This document shows positions 1 to 8,918 of a DNA stretch of 64,000 bases, one piece after another. Numbering within the stretch: the first letter of the stretch is position 1; the number at the start of each line of letters is the position of its first letter. The translations under genes were made by a program, and so were the position numbers. The notes below the pieces were generated by a model that saw only the letters and a program-made list of their open reading frames with translations, was not told the origin of the DNA and ran no database searches. The stretch spans positions 992,001-1,056,000 of the forward strand of contig CANMSD010000001.1 in the NCBI GenBank assembly GCA_947500645.1. Reading direction: 5' to 3'. Origin of the DNA: an uncultured Erythrobacter sp. (lineage in GTDB: Bacteria > Pseudomonadota > Alphaproteobacteria > Sphingomonadales > Sphingomonadaceae).

Positions 1-1
1 A

Positions 2-1159
2 GCCGATCCCAATGGCGCGACCAAGACGCTCGTCTGGGCACCGGGCGAGCGGCAGACCAAGCGCGGCGGTGCGATCACTGGCAATGCCCTGTTCGTGACC
101 ATGCTCGACAATGTCGTCGGCAAAGTGCTGCAGTTCAATTTCCGGGATGGGGAATGGGTCAGCGAACCTGTCGACCTGCCGGACAACACAACGCTCGGCA
201 TCGCGACTGCGTCGGACGAAACCGACCAGATCATGTTCACGGTTACGGATTTCCTCAATCCGACAACGCTTTACTACTCTGACGGCGATGCACCGCGCGT
301 GCTGAAGACCTCTCCGAGCCGGTTCGACAAGGCCGGAATGGAGGTTGAGCAGCACGAAGCCACCAGCAAGGACGGGACGAAGATTCCGTACTTCATCGTC
401 AAGCCGAAGGGCATGGAGATGAACGGCGATACGGCCACGCTGATGACCGGATATGGTGGTTTCCAAATCCCCCGCCTGCCCGGCTATCTTGGCACGACCG
501 GTAAGCTATGGCTGGAGAACGGCGGTGCGTACGTGCTGGCGAACCTACGCGGCGGCGGTGAGTTCGGCCCTGGCTGGCACCAGACCGCCATCCGCGAGAA
601 CAAGCAGCGCACCTGGGACGACTTCATCGCTGTGGGTGAGGATCTCGTGGCTAAGGGCTTTACCTCAGCAGAACATCTCGGAATCCAGGGCGGCTCTCAA
701 GGCGGCCTGCTGGTCGGCACGGCCTTTACCCAGCGCCCTGATCTGTTCGGCGGGGCAATCGTGCAAATCCCGCTGTTCGACATGCTGCGCTATCACCTGA
801 TCGGTCGCGGGGCTTCCTGGATCGGCGAGTATGGCGATCCGCGCATTCCAGAACAGCGTGCCTGGATCGAAGGCTATTCGCCGTATCAAAAGATCGTCGA
901 GGGCGTGGACTACCCCACCCCGTTCCTTTGGGCCTCAACCGCCGATGACCGCACACACCCCGCTCACGCCCGTAAAGGGGCCGCACGCCTCAAACAATTG
1001 GGCCAACCATACTTCTATTTCGAGGATATGACCGGCGGCCATTCAGGCGGCGTCGATAACGAGCAGCGCGCGAAGCTTCAGGCGCTGCAATATGTGTATC
1101 TGATGCAGCAGCTGATGGGCGATGCCGAAACTGAAGGGGACTCGCAAACTGGCGGCTGA
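2..1159 (+). CDS. Prolyl oligopeptidase family (S9) serine peptidase, 3' part
   Basis: C-terminal part of an S9-family peptidase whose 5' end lies before the window; the frame is open from base 2. The last part of a beta-propeller precedes an alpha/beta hydrolase catalytic domain. The nucleophile is the Ser of GGSQGG (codon at 695-697), followed by an acidic residue in TADDRTHP and the catalytic His in GGHSGG close to the C-terminus, the usual S9 order Ser-Asp-His. Such enzymes cut after proline in short peptides, and many Sphingomonadales homologues are periplasmic. The signal sequence would lie outside the window, so the location cannot be judged. A strong terminator follows 29 bases after the stop codon. 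Family assignment is firm; substrate is unknown. Confidence 0.93.
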   Translation, partial: ADPNGATKTLVWAPGERQTKRGGAITGNALFVTMLDNVVGKVLQFNFRDGEWVSEPVDLPDNTTLGIATASDETDQIMFTVTDFLNPTTLYYSDGDAPRVLKTSPSRFDKAGMEVEQHEATSKDGTKIPYFIVKPKGMEMNGDTATLMTGYGGFQIPRLPGYLGTTGKLWLENGGAYVLANLRGGGEFGPGWHQTAIRENKQRTWDDFIAVGEDLVAKGFTSAEHLGIQGGSQGGLLVGTAFTQRPDLFGGAIVQIPLFDMLRYHLIGRGASWIGEYGDPRIPEQRAWIEGYSPYQKIVEGVDYPTPFLWASTADDRTHPAHARKGAARLKQLGQPYFYFEDMTGGHSGGVDNEQRAKLQALQYVYLMQQLMGDAETEGDSQTGG

Positions 1160-1188
1160 TTCTTTAGTAATTTCAAGAGTTAACTAAC

Positions 1189-1230
1189 GGGCAACTGATG
1201 CAAAATTTGCGTCAGTTGCCCTTTTTATTT
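1189..1230 (+). terminator. Rho-independent terminator of the S9 peptidase gene
   Basis: A 10-bp perfect stem (1189-1198 with 1212-1221) has an inner part that can extend it (GCAAA with TTTGC), and is followed at once by a T-rich tract (1222-1230). It is 29 bases past the stop codon of the peptidase gene. The following 156 bases up to the next start codon hold the leader of the SciP-like gene and a TTAACCAT motif at 1308, and no other gene. Confidence 0.9.
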
Positions 1231-1386
1231 GGGCCGCTGTAAACGCATCCGACACTTTGCAATCGGTTCGTCGCGAGGACAGAACATATGGTGCCCTAAA
1301 CACGAAATTAACCATGTTTGGAAAGACCAAATTAAGTCTGAAAACCCAGCTTTCTCCTACCGGGGGCGGAAAAAGGAGATTGAATT

Positions 1387-1626
1387 ATGGCTTATCCCCG
1401 CGACATATCTATCGCTGAAGCAATCAAGCGTGCAGGCTTGCCCCACTCACACCGGGTGCACTGGTCAAAGGCACGCAAGGCCGATGTAGTCCGCGCTGTG
1501 CGCGAAGACGTCATCAGCTTTAACGAGGCTCGTGAGCGCTATCTGCTCAGCCGCGCCGAGTTTGAGCAATGGGAACGTGAAACGGGCGGCAACGTCTACC
1601 GCATTCCGATGCTCGAAAGCGCCTGA
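1387..1626 (+). CDS. DUF1153 / SciP-like small helix-turn-helix protein
   Basis: A 79-residue basic protein matching the DUF1153 family. Its core, around residues 25-65 (HWSKARKADVVRAVRE, then FNEARERYLLSRAEFEQWE), is the helix-turn-helix of SciP, the Caulobacter protein that represses CtrA-activated promoters. Related short DUF1153 proteins are common in Sphingomonadales. The start is fixed by AAGGAG 8 bases upstream. The leader contains TTAACCATG (1308-1316), resembling a CtrA half-site, which would fit cell-cycle control as known for sciP. The family is clear from sequence; a role in CtrA control is inferred from Caulobacter. Confidence 0.85.
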   Translation: MAYPRDISIAEAIKRAGLPHSHRVHWSKARKADVVRAVREDVISFNEARERYLLSRAEFEQWERETGGNVYRIPMLESA

Positions 1627-1659
1627 TTGACCCGGTATTGTGCGTTGCGGCGGAGCCCC

Positions 1660-2310
1660 CTATTCCGCCGCAACCTCAACCATCACCTCATTACGCCGCA
1701 TCGGTCCGGGAACCATCGGCGCGTCATAGAATGCGTGTTCGAACCCGCCAGTTGGCGTGAGGCCCTCTGACTCCACCCACTCGCTAAGCTTGCGCTCCAT
1801 CAAGGCCAATTCGTCTGGGCGCGCATATCCATTGAACATCACGGTCGCCATTCGCCGCGCTGGGACCTCTGTCAGGGTGATATCGGCAGGTGCCTTGGGT
1901 AAAGTTTCAAGCGTGTATTTGGCCGGCATCACAAAACGCGTGCGCCATTGGCTTTCGCCTGGTGTATCCCGCAAGACCGGAGCGGTCATCGCAATCGCTT
2001 CGTTCTGATCTACCGGGCGATCTTGCAGAACCGGTGCGGTCATAGAGATGTCCTCTCCACCGGCTGGTCGATCCTGACCGAAAATGTACGCTGCCAAGCG
2101 ACGAAAGCCTGCTCCGCGCGTGCGGCGCTGATCTCCGGTGTGAGTCACCTCAGCGACGATCATCGGCTCGTAGTCGCGCAGTTCGAAGGCCTCGTCAGTT
2201 TTCACGATCTCGAAGGCTGGTTCTTCCGTATCGCGATACTGGGCATAGGCCGCTGCCGCACCCAGTGCGGCAATTCCAAACCCAATCCCAAACCATTTCA
2301 TTGCGCTCAT
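1660..2310 (-). CDS. SOUL family haem-binding-like protein
   Basis: A 216-residue protein with an N-terminal hydrophobic segment (about residues 5-23) acting as a signal or membrane anchor, followed by a SOUL domain. Recognisable parts are the start of the fold (AFEIVKTDEAFELRDYEP), two copies of the MTAPV motif, and the C-terminal EVMVEV strand. SOUL proteins were described as haem or hydrophobic-ligand binders in eukaryotes; bacterial members are mostly uncharacterised. Convergent with the SciP-like gene (33-base gap). The leader holds an inverted repeat (2321-2327 with 2336-2342) that on the coding strand ends inside the ribosome binding site AGGAG, so a hairpin could mask it. Confidence 0.85.
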   Translation of the reverse strand: MSAMKWFGIGFGIAALGAAAAYAQYRDTEEPAFEIVKTDEAFELRDYEPMIVAEVTHTGDQRRTRGAGFRRLAAYIFGQDRPAGGEDISMTAPVLQDRPVDQNEAIAMTAPVLRDTPGESQWRTRFVMPAKYTLETLPKAPADITLTEVPARRMATVMFNGYARPDELALMERKLSEWVESEGLTPTGGFEHAFYDAPMVPGPMRRNEVMVEVAAE

Positions 2311-2432
2311 CGCGGTGCTCCTGAGTATACTTATTTACTCAGCAGCTACGCACAGCTTTGGTTCCCGGATGAGAACCGGATCGCGTCGAGATGCCCTTTT
2401 GAATTGCCGAGGCAGGCTTTACTTGCGTTGGT

Positions 2433-3308
2433 TTAGGCAGACAATGCAGTGCTGTCGGCGCGATCCACCCATTCCGCTTTCATCTCTTCGATGCAGGCCG
2501 CCAACTCTTGTGAAATACGAATATTCTCGGCCGACCCATCGATTGCGGCCTCCGTATCCTGCTTCAGCTTCACCATATCATCGGTGATGCCTGAGAGTTG
2601 AGAGAGGTGCTCAGAGGTTGCTGCGCGGTTTGAATCAGCCATAGAAACCGAGCTATCGAGGCTGCGCTGAAGTGTGCTGAGCACTTCCATGCTTTGTTTG
2701 CCGCTTTGTGCACTGTGCTCGACCTTGGTCTCCATCTCGGAGCAATTGCTAACCAACGAGTTCACGTCGGAGCTGAGCTCTGAGATCGTGCTCGAAATCT
2801 TCTCGGCACTGGTCGCGGTCAGATCGGCAAGCTCGCGAACTTCCTTGGCCACAACACCGAAACCGTGCCCTTGATCGCCCGCGCGAGCCGCTTCGATCAA
2901 GGCGTTGAGCGATAGGACTTTGGTCCGGTCTGCGACTTCGCTGATCGCGGCCGATACGCCTTCGACCTCGGCAAAGCGGTCCTGAAATTGCGAGAGACTA
3001 TCTGACAGATCCGCAATCTGCTTGAGCGCCTCATCGAGCGTCGAGACGATGGTATCCACCTCACCCGACGTGCTCGACGTGGCCTGGGCGGCAGTACTCA
3101 GAGCTTCTCGTGCGCCATCGGTCTGCTCGCGCAGGGCGGCGATATCCTGCCCAATCGAACGCGAACGATCGGTCAATCGCTCGACAAAGGTCGAGCGTTC
3201 GCGCGACGCGGAATTCACACGCTGCGCATTGCTCAACACCTGTTGGACGAGCTCGCGCGCGCGGTTGTGATGGGCACTCTGGTCGGTCATGCTTTGGGTG
3301 GTAGCCAA
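2433..3308 (-). CDS. Soluble methyl-accepting chemotaxis protein signalling module
   Basis: A 291-residue protein made almost entirely of the coiled-coil signalling domain of chemoreceptors. The highly conserved hairpin tip that contacts CheA and CheW is present ([20 protein letters not shown] and [10 protein letters not shown]). No membrane segment, no signal peptide and no recognisable ligand domain are seen; the first ~60 residues are just polar helix. It could be a cytoplasmic receptor or a partner protein of another array. No che genes occur in the window. The upstream region contains TTAATTTTCACG on the plus strand (TTAACCACGG on the other side), a possible CtrA half-site. The MCP assignment is firm; the signal sensed is unknown. 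Confidence 0.9.
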   Translation of the reverse strand: MATTQSMTDQSAHHNRARELVQQVLSNAQRVNSASRERSTFVERLTDRSRSIGQDIAALREQTDGAREALSTAAQATSSTSGEVDTIVSTLDEALKQIADLSDSLSQFQDRFAEVEGVSAAISEVADRTKVLSLNALIEAARAGDQGHGFGVVAKEVRELADLTATSAEKISSTISELSSDVNSLVSNCSEMETKVEHSAQSGKQSMEVLSTLQRSLDSSVSMADSNRAATSEHLSQLSGITDDMVKLKQDTEAAIDGSAENIRISQELAACIEEMKAEWVDRADSTALSA

Positions 3309-3349
3309 CCGTGGTTAATTTTCACGTAAGCGCGACAGGTAAAATGTCG

Positions 3350-3619
3350 TCAGCGCGTAGGGGCGTGGAAGTCAGGCGGTTTATCTTTCACCCAATTGAT
3401 AAACGTGGCGACCTTTGGCTGAGCGCGAACAACCTCCACCTGTTCGCCAATTCGGGCCAGCTCGGCGTTGGTGAAATTGGCGTGGATTGTACGGTGGCAA
3501 ATCGGATGAACCGGAACGGTCCCGCGTCCCTTCTTCGACTTTGGAACGGGGTGATGCCACTGGATCAACGTTTCGAATGGCCTTTGGCAAAGCCAGCAGG
3601 TCAGATCATCGTTGGCCAA
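3350..3619 (-). CDS. Small HNH-nuclease-like zinc protein
   Basis: An 89-residue protein with an HNH-type zinc fold: a CWLC pair near residue 8, the paired histidines of QWHHPVPKSK near residue 20, and a second metal pair in PICHRTIH near residue 40. These fit the beta-beta-alpha-metal pattern of HNH proteins, although the domain is very short and no DNA-binding extension is visible. It is the same strand as glmU and starts 9 bases after its stop codon, so it is probably cotranscribed. Function is unknown: a nuclease, or a structural zinc protein that has kept the fold. A second frame over the same bases was rejected because only this one has the cysteine and histidine pattern. Confidence 0.8.
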   Translation of the reverse strand: MANDDLTCWLCQRPFETLIQWHHPVPKSKKGRGTVPVHPICHRTIHANFTNAELARIGEQVEVVRAQPKVATFINWVKDKPPDFHAPTR

Positions 3620-3628
3620 TGGCCGCTC

Positions 3629-4987
3629 TCACCCCTTCTTTTCCGCTGCCTTCTTCTTTTTCATCGTATCGTGAAAGCGATCCGCCCAGCCCGGCTTCAC
3701 CAGCTGTTCGCCGCGCACCATGCGCAGCTCACCATCGCCGACATCGCGGGTCACTGCGCTACCTGCAGCGACAATTGCGTCCGCGCCGATTTTGACCGGG
3801 GCGACCAGCGCGCTGTTCGATCCGATGAAGGCCCGCTCGCCGATCACCGTCTGATATTTGAAATAGCCGTCGTAATTGCAGGTGATCGTGCCCGCGCCGA
3901 TATTGGCATTGGCGCCGACGGTTGCATCGCCCAGATAGGTCAGGTGACTGGCCTTGGCACCCGGACCGAGCGTCGCCTTCTTCATCTCGACGAAATTGCC
4001 GACGAATGCGCCCTCTTCCAGCACCGCTCCGGGGCGTAGGCGCGCGAACGGACCGATTTGAGTATTGAGACCCAAAGTGGCGCCTTCGACATGGCTGAAT
4101 GCCTTGATATGTGCGCCATCGGCTACGGTCACACCGGGGCCGAAGACGACATGCGGGTCGATAGTAACGTCGCGGCCCAGCTTGGTGTCCCAGCTGAAAT
4201 AGACAGTCTCAGGGGCGCGCAAGGTTGCGCCCTCAGCCATTGCCTCTTCGCGGCGGAATTCCTGCCATTGAGCCTCGGCGCGCGCGAGCTCGCTGCGCGA
4301 ATTGATCCCTGCGACTTCGTTCGCGTCATCGGTAGTGACCGAAGCGCAGACCCGGCCATCGGCGATCGCGATGTTTACGATGTCGGGGAGATAATACTCG
4401 CCCTGAGCGTTGTCGTTACCCACGCGGCGGAGAAGCGCGAACATATCCTTCGCACTCGCCGCCATCAGGCCTGAATTGCAAAGGTGGCAGGCGCGCTCGC
4501 CCTCATCGGCATCCTTATACTCGACCATCTTGATGATCTGCCCATCATCGTCAGAGATCACACGCCCATAATGCCCGGGATCATCAGGCTCGAAGCCGAG
4601 CACTACGACGGCCGGCGCGTCGTCAGCATGCAGCCGATCAAGCATCGCGCGCATGGTCTCAGCCCGCACAAAGGGGACATCGCCGTAGAGCACCAGCACA
4701 TCGCCTTCGAAACCGTCGAGCGGAGCCTCCGCCTGTTGAACCGCATGGCCCGTGCCATACTGCGGCTCTTGCAGGCATGTGTCTGCGCGGTCCTCAACCG
4801 CCGCCTCGATCTGCTCGCGGCCAGCGCCGACCACAACGACGCGGCGTGCGGGACTAAGTTCATCTACCGAGGCAAGAAGGTGATCGAGCATGGCCCGACC
4901 CGCAATTGGGTGCAGCACCTTGTGCAGATCGGATTTCATGCGGGTTCCCTTGCCCGCGGCAAGAACGATGGCGGCAAACTCGGTCAT
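3629..4987 (-). CDS. glmU: Bifunctional GlmU: N-acetylglucosamine-1-P uridyltransferase / glucosamine-1-P acetyltransferase
   Basis: A 452-residue cytoplasmic enzyme that makes UDP-N-acetylglucosamine for peptidoglycan and lipopolysaccharide. The N-terminal nucleotidyltransferase domain begins with LAAGKGTRMKSDLHKVLHP. From about residue 250 the left-handed beta-helix of hexapeptide repeats follows, with the acetyltransferase active-site region (NFVEMKKA, HLTYLGDA, NIGAGTITCNYDG). The start at 4987 is chosen because GlmU proteins begin two or three residues before AAIVLAAGKG and AAGAGAG lies just upstream; the open frame goes 22 codons further without matching the family. Divergent from gph with a 76-base promoter region between them. 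Confidence 0.97.
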   Translation of the reverse strand: MTEFAAIVLAAGKGTRMKSDLHKVLHPIAGRAMLDHLLASVDELSPARRVVVVGAGREQIEAAVEDRADTCLQEPQYGTGHAVQQAEAPLDGFEGDVLVLYGDVPFVRAETMRAMLDRLHADDAPAVVVLGFEPDDPGHYGRVISDDDGQIIKMVEYKDADEGERACHLCNSGLMAASAKDMFALLRRVGNDNAQGEYYLPDIVNIAIADGRVCASVTTDDANEVAGINSRSELARAEAQWQEFRREEAMAEGATLRAPETVYFSWDTKLGRDVTIDPHVVFGPGVTVADGAHIKAFSHVEGATLGLNTQIGPFARLRPGAVLEEGAFVGNFVEMKKATLGPGAKASHLTYLGDATVGANANIGAGTITCNYDGYFKYQTVIGERAFIGSNSALVAPVKIGADAIVAAGSAVTRDVGDGELRMVRGEQLVKPGWADRFHDTMKKKKAAEKKG

Positions 4988-5063
4988 GGCATCTCTCTTA
5001 GTTTGAGCGGGCCTTGCCAGCAAATGCTTGCGGTTTGAAGACCGTTCAGCCACCGGAGCTCAA

Positions 5064-5747
5064 ATGACTGATTTTCCCTTCGACGCCGTGGGTTTCGACC
5101 TTGACGGCACATTGCTCGATACGTTTCGCGATCTAGGCACGGCGGTGAACCATGCGCTGGAGTTGGGCGGGTTCGATCCTGTGCCGGTCGACAGCTCGAA
5201 AGACCTGATTGGTGGCGGCGCGAAGATCATGCTGGCCAAGGCGGTCGATGCGCAGGGCGGCATGCCGGATGACGAGTTCCGAAAGCTCTACAAGGCGATG
5301 CTGCGATATTATTCAGAGCATAATGCGGTGTATTCGCAGCCCTATCCTGGCGTGATCGAAACCTTGGATGAACTGGCCTCGCGCGGCGCGACCATGGCGG
5401 TCGTCACCAACAAGTTCGAGGACTTCGCGACCAACATCCTGACCACTCTCGGGCTGACGGACCGCTTCGCGAGGATCATTGGCGGCGACAGCATGGGCAA
5501 AGGCGCGGATGGCAAGTACCTGTCCAAACCGCACCCGGACCCCGTGATCGCAGCGCGAGAGGCATGCGGAGGTGTGCGCTTCGCCTTCGTGGGCGACAGC
5601 TCATACGATGTTGCGGCCGCCAAGGCAGCTAGCGTACCCGTGATCGTCGCCGCCTATGGCTATTGCGACAAGCCCCCGCATGAACTGGGCGGCGATGCAG
5701 TAATCGATTCGTTCGATGGCCTGATTTCCGCCTTGGAATCGCTCTAA
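5064..5747 (+). CDS. gph: Phosphoglycolate phosphatase (HAD family)
   Basis: A 227-residue HAD-superfamily phosphatase. Motif I FDLDGTLLDT contains the nucleophilic aspartate, motif II is the VVTNK region near residue 115, and motif III with the acidic pair is FVGDSSYD near residue 180. The length and helical cap between motifs I and II fit Gph, which removes 2-phosphoglycolate formed during DNA repair or photorespiration. Start chosen at ATG 5064, preceded by CCGGAG; an upstream in-frame ATG lacks a binding site. Other HAD phosphatases of this size (such as pyrophosphatase PpaX) have the same motifs, so the substrate is probable rather than certain. Divergent from glmU. Confidence 0.88.
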   Translation: MTDFPFDAVGFDLDGTLLDTFRDLGTAVNHALELGGFDPVPVDSSKDLIGGGAKIMLAKAVDAQGGMPDDEFRKLYKAMLRYYSEHNAVYSQPYPGVIETLDELASRGATMAVVTNKFEDFATNILTTLGLTDRFARIIGGDSMGKGADGKYLSKPHPDPVIAAREACGGVRFAFVGDSSYDVAAAKAASVPVIVAAYGYCDKPPHELGGDAVIDSFDGLISALESL

Positions 5748-5885
5748 GAGACATACGCCGCCGCTACGACGCGCAACGTCGGGTAATCCCCTGTTGCAGC
5801 GCACCAAAGAAAGTGCCAAGCAGCGCCACGTCATAACTTTACGCGCGCGTAAACCGCGCCATATAACTCGCAGGAGACATTTTCC

Positions 5886-6815
5886 ATGAGCATCGATTTC
5901 AAAGATAAGGTCGCCATTGTTACCGGCGCTGGCGGCGGTCTCGGTCGCGAATACGCGCTGGAACTTGCCCGTCGCGGCGCAAAGGTCGTGGTCAACGATC
6001 TGGGCGGCTCACGCGATGGCACGGGCCATTCCGACATGGCGCTTCAGGTTGTCGAAGAAATCGAAAAAATGGGCGGCGAAGCGGTCTCCAACGGCGGCAG
6101 CGTCACCGAATATGACCAGATGGAAAAGATGGTCGCCGACGCCAAGCAGAAGTGGGGCGGCGTCCACGTCCTCATCAACAACGCCGGCGTGCTGCGCGAC
6201 AAGACCTTCGCCAAGATGAGCCCGGAAGACTTCGAGTTCGTGCTCAAGGTTCACCTCACCGGCTCGGCCTTCGTCACCAAGGCATGCTGGGAGACCTTCC
6301 GCGAGCAGGCCTATGGCCGCATCCTGATGACCGCATCGTCGACCGGACTGTTCGGCAACTTTGGTCAGGCCAACTATGGCGCGGCCAAGCTTGGTCTCGC
6401 CGGTCTCACGAAGACGCTGCAGCTCGAAGGCGCGAAATACAACATCAAGGTCAACTCGCTCTCGCCGGTCGCCGGAACGCGCATGACCGAAGACCTGTTC
6501 CCTGAAGAAGCCTTCAAGCTGTTCGACCCGGTGAATGTTGTTCCAGCCGCGCTGTTCCTGGTCAGCGAAGACGCGCCAACCAACGCCATCGTCGGCGCTG
6601 GTGCTGGTGGTTTCCACTCAGCCTGGACTGTGATGAACGACGCCGTCTGGCTGCCCGATGGTGAGCGCACCGTCGAAGGCTTCGCGGCCAATTGGGACAA
6701 GATCAGCGAGTTCTCGAACCTGAAGGCGCCGCAGAGCGGCTCCGAGCAATCCGGCGCGATCCTGACTGCAATGCAGAAGGTAACTGGCACCGGACCAGAC
6801 AGCGCCCGCGGCTAA
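5886..6815 (+). CDS. SDR family dehydrogenase, peroxisomal MFE-2-like 3-hydroxyacyl-CoA dehydrogenase domain
   Basis: A 309-residue short-chain dehydrogenase. The cofactor site is TGAGGGLGREYA, the sequence NDLGGSRDG that follows the second strand is typical of the (3R)-hydroxyacyl-CoA dehydrogenase half of multifunctional enzyme 2, and the catalytic Ser and Tyr-x-x-x-Lys are in MTASSTGLFG and YGAAK. The extra ~50 residues after the SDR core also match that subgroup. It probably acts in fatty-acid or steroid-like beta-oxidation in the cytoplasm. It stands alone behind a 138-base region; the ribosome binding site is CAGGAG 10 bases before the ATG. Exact substrate unknown. Confidence 0.88.
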   Translation: MSIDFKDKVAIVTGAGGGLGREYALELARRGAKVVVNDLGGSRDGTGHSDMALQVVEEIEKMGGEAVSNGGSVTEYDQMEKMVADAKQKWGGVHVLINNAGVLRDKTFAKMSPEDFEFVLKVHLTGSAFVTKACWETFREQAYGRILMTASSTGLFGNFGQANYGAAKLGLAGLTKTLQLEGAKYNIKVNSLSPVAGTRMTEDLFPEEAFKLFDPVNVVPAALFLVSEDAPTNAIVGAGAGGFHSAWTVMNDAVWLPDGERTVEGFAANWDKISEFSNLKAPQSGSEQSGAILTAMQKVTGTGPDSARG

Positions 6816-6924
6816 CCCTCCGCAAATCATGCGGCCCAACCGAAGATAAGTTCGTTGGAGCGCTTGCAATATCATGACCCTCGCTCAGAAATGGGCGGGG
6901 GTTATTCGTTTAGGGGCACGAAAA

Positions 6925-7545
6925 ATGAAGGCAGACAATCTTCGAGGTTTGGCAACACTGATAAAGATCCTGGCTTGGGGTGTCTTTGCGTTGGCCCTCA
7001 CGTCCGGAGTTCTTCAGGCAATCTGGCTGGCGACTTACTCACAGATGGTCGAGTCAGCCATAGTGTTGGTCATAGCGGGGCTAGCATCTGTGGGATATGT
7101 TGTGGCTTATCTGCTGTCCGTAATCCCTGTTTTGATCTGGATCTATTTGGCACACGGGAATCTGGAAAGGGCTGGCATCGGTGGCTTGCGGTACAATAAA
7201 GCATGGGTGGTGATCAGTTACTTCATACCGTTCGTAAACTGGGTGATCCCGTTCAGAGCAATGCGTGAACTGGCAAATCGCAGTGCCGGCGAACCGGAAG
7301 AACTGGCAGAGTCGAGCGTAGAGGAAGTTGGCAATTGGTGGGCCTGCTTCCTAGGAGCGGTTTTCTTCGGCACAATCGTGTCGATTAGTGCCTCGATTGA
7401 CGCGATCCCCGGCTTTTTCGTGACTACGCCATTCTGGGCCAATCAAATACTGACTATCTTATCTCTTGTCCTCATGGCGGGCTCGGCGTGGTTTTTTAAT
7501 TCGTGTGGTCAGCACGATTACTGCCGATCAACTGAATGGCGGTAA
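6925..7545 (+). CDS. DUF4328 membrane protein
   Basis: A 206-residue inner-membrane protein with about five hydrophobic segments (roughly residues 8-30, 42-68, 88-105, 145-165 and 178-198). The DUF4328 signature is the aromatic stretch VISYFIPFVNWVIPF followed by RAMREL. Start taken at 6925, preceded by TAGGGG; the frame opens 17 codons earlier without a binding site. It has a paralogue at 8919, also next to the large membrane protein at 7633, so the three may form a group. The function of the family is unknown to me. Confidence 0.82.
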   Translation: MKADNLRGLATLIKILAWGVFALALTSGVLQAIWLATYSQMVESAIVLVIAGLASVGYVVAYLLSVIPVLIWIYLAHGNLERAGIGGLRYNKAWVVISYFIPFVNWVIPFRAMRELANRSAGEPEELAESSVEEVGNWWACFLGAVFFGTIVSISASIDAIPGFFVTTPFWANQILTILSLVLMAGSAWFFNSCGQHDYCRSTEWR

Positions 7546-7632
7546 CATGACCTCCACCTTCGAATGACCCTGCCGTATTGACACAGTAATACACCTTGCG
7601 TAATCTCGCCACAAGCAGGTGGGAGAGCCGCA

Positions 7633-8808
7633 ATGTATAGCGAAGACGATATCAATTCGGCCGTGGCATCAGGTGCGTTGAGCGCCGAGGCTGCGCAGAG
7701 TTTCCGAAATCACATGAGCCAGGTTCGCGCCTTGCCGCGCGGTTCGGAAGAGAACTTTCGGCTAATCAATAGCTTCAACGACATCTTTGTGAGCATTGGC
7801 GTCGTAATCCTGCTGCTCGCAGTGGGTGCGATTGGTATTGCGATAGCCGGTGCGATCATACCCGTGGGTGACTATTTCACATTGCTGGATACCAACCCAT
7901 CAGAGGCGGACTTGCGCGCCTGGCGTGAAACGTCGGATCTTCAACAGGCCCTTCAGATATCCCTTGCAGGTGCGCTGGTCGCCGCCGCATCGTGGCCACT
8001 CGCGGAATTCTTCACCGGCAAGCGGCGAATGGCACTCCCATCGATCCTGCTTCTGCTCGCATTCGTCGGCGGTGTGTTCGCCGTCATTCTAGGCATCGGC
8101 GTCGGCTTTGTAGAAAACGGCAACGAGCGCTTAGGCGCGATTGCCATCTCCATATCAGCGCTCGTCGCCGCCGGTGCGGCATGGCTCCATTGGCGTCGCT
8201 TCATGGTGCCGATAACCGTCGCTGCCGGTGCGGCTGCGGTGGCTGCCACCGTGATCGCTTTGATTGCGGCTGGACTGGGACCAGATCTGATCCAAGAAAA
8301 TATCATGCTCGGACTCGTTTTTGTCGCCGGCCTGGCCGTATTTGCGGTCGCAATGCGGTGGGACATGTCCGATCGAGGCCGGACCACGCGGCGCAGCGAT
8401 GTGGCGTTCTGGCTGCATCTGCTAGCGGCACCGCTGATTGCACATCCTGTGTTCGCGGCTCTGGGCGTAACGGATGGATCGAACATCGGTATTGGAAGCG
8501 CGGTGAGCGTGCTGGCCATTTACGTTGTGTTTGGCCTGGTCGCGCTTGCGGTCGACCGACGCGCAATGCTCGTGTCCGCCCTCGCCTATGTGCTGGCGGC
8601 CCTAACCTTCCTGTTTGATCGCTTTGGCGCGGTGGAGTTGAACTTCGCACTTACAGCGCTGGTGATCGGATCCGCCTTGCTGAGCCTGTCAGCATTCTGG
8701 ATGCCCATCCGCCGCGCGGTGGTGAGCGCCCTGCCCGCTGACCTGCAGGCCAAGCTGCCATCGACGGAATACGCAGAAGCGATTGCCGCCCCCGCCCAGT
8801 CGAGTTGA
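7633..8808 (+). CDS. Polytopic membrane protein with DUF2157-like N-terminus
   Basis: A 391-residue protein. Residues 1-50 are a soluble helical region (MYSEDDINSAVASGAL) that resembles the N-terminus of DUF2157 proteins. It is followed by about ten hydrophobic membrane segments with short loops, and a short cytoplasmic tail. GTGGGAGAG gives a good ribosome binding site 8 bases before the start. It lies between two DUF4328 genes on the same strand. No catalytic residues are evident; function unknown. The DUF2157 link rests on the N-terminal pattern only and is tentative. Confidence 0.75.
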   Translation: MYSEDDINSAVASGALSAEAAQSFRNHMSQVRALPRGSEENFRLINSFNDIFVSIGVVILLLAVGAIGIAIAGAIIPVGDYFTLLDTNPSEADLRAWRETSDLQQALQISLAGALVAAASWPLAEFFTGKRRMALPSILLLLAFVGGVFAVILGIGVGFVENGNERLGAIAISISALVAAGAAWLHWRRFMVPITVAAGAAAVAATVIALIAAGLGPDLIQENIMLGLVFVAGLAVFAVAMRWDMSDRGRTTRRSDVAFWLHLLAAPLIAHPVFAALGVTDGSNIGIGSAVSVLAIYVVFGLVALAVDRRAMLVSALAYVLAALTFLFDRFGAVELNFALTALVIGSALLSLSAFWMPIRRAVVSALPADLQAKLPSTEYAEAIAAPAQSS

Positions 8809-8918
8809 ACAACAAGGTACGATCCGGACGCGAGGTCGCGATAAGCCACAGAAATCCGGTTGCTTTGCTTGAAATTTAAGGGAGTTCCACGCACCCTGTA
8901 AGGCATCAGGGGGACTTC

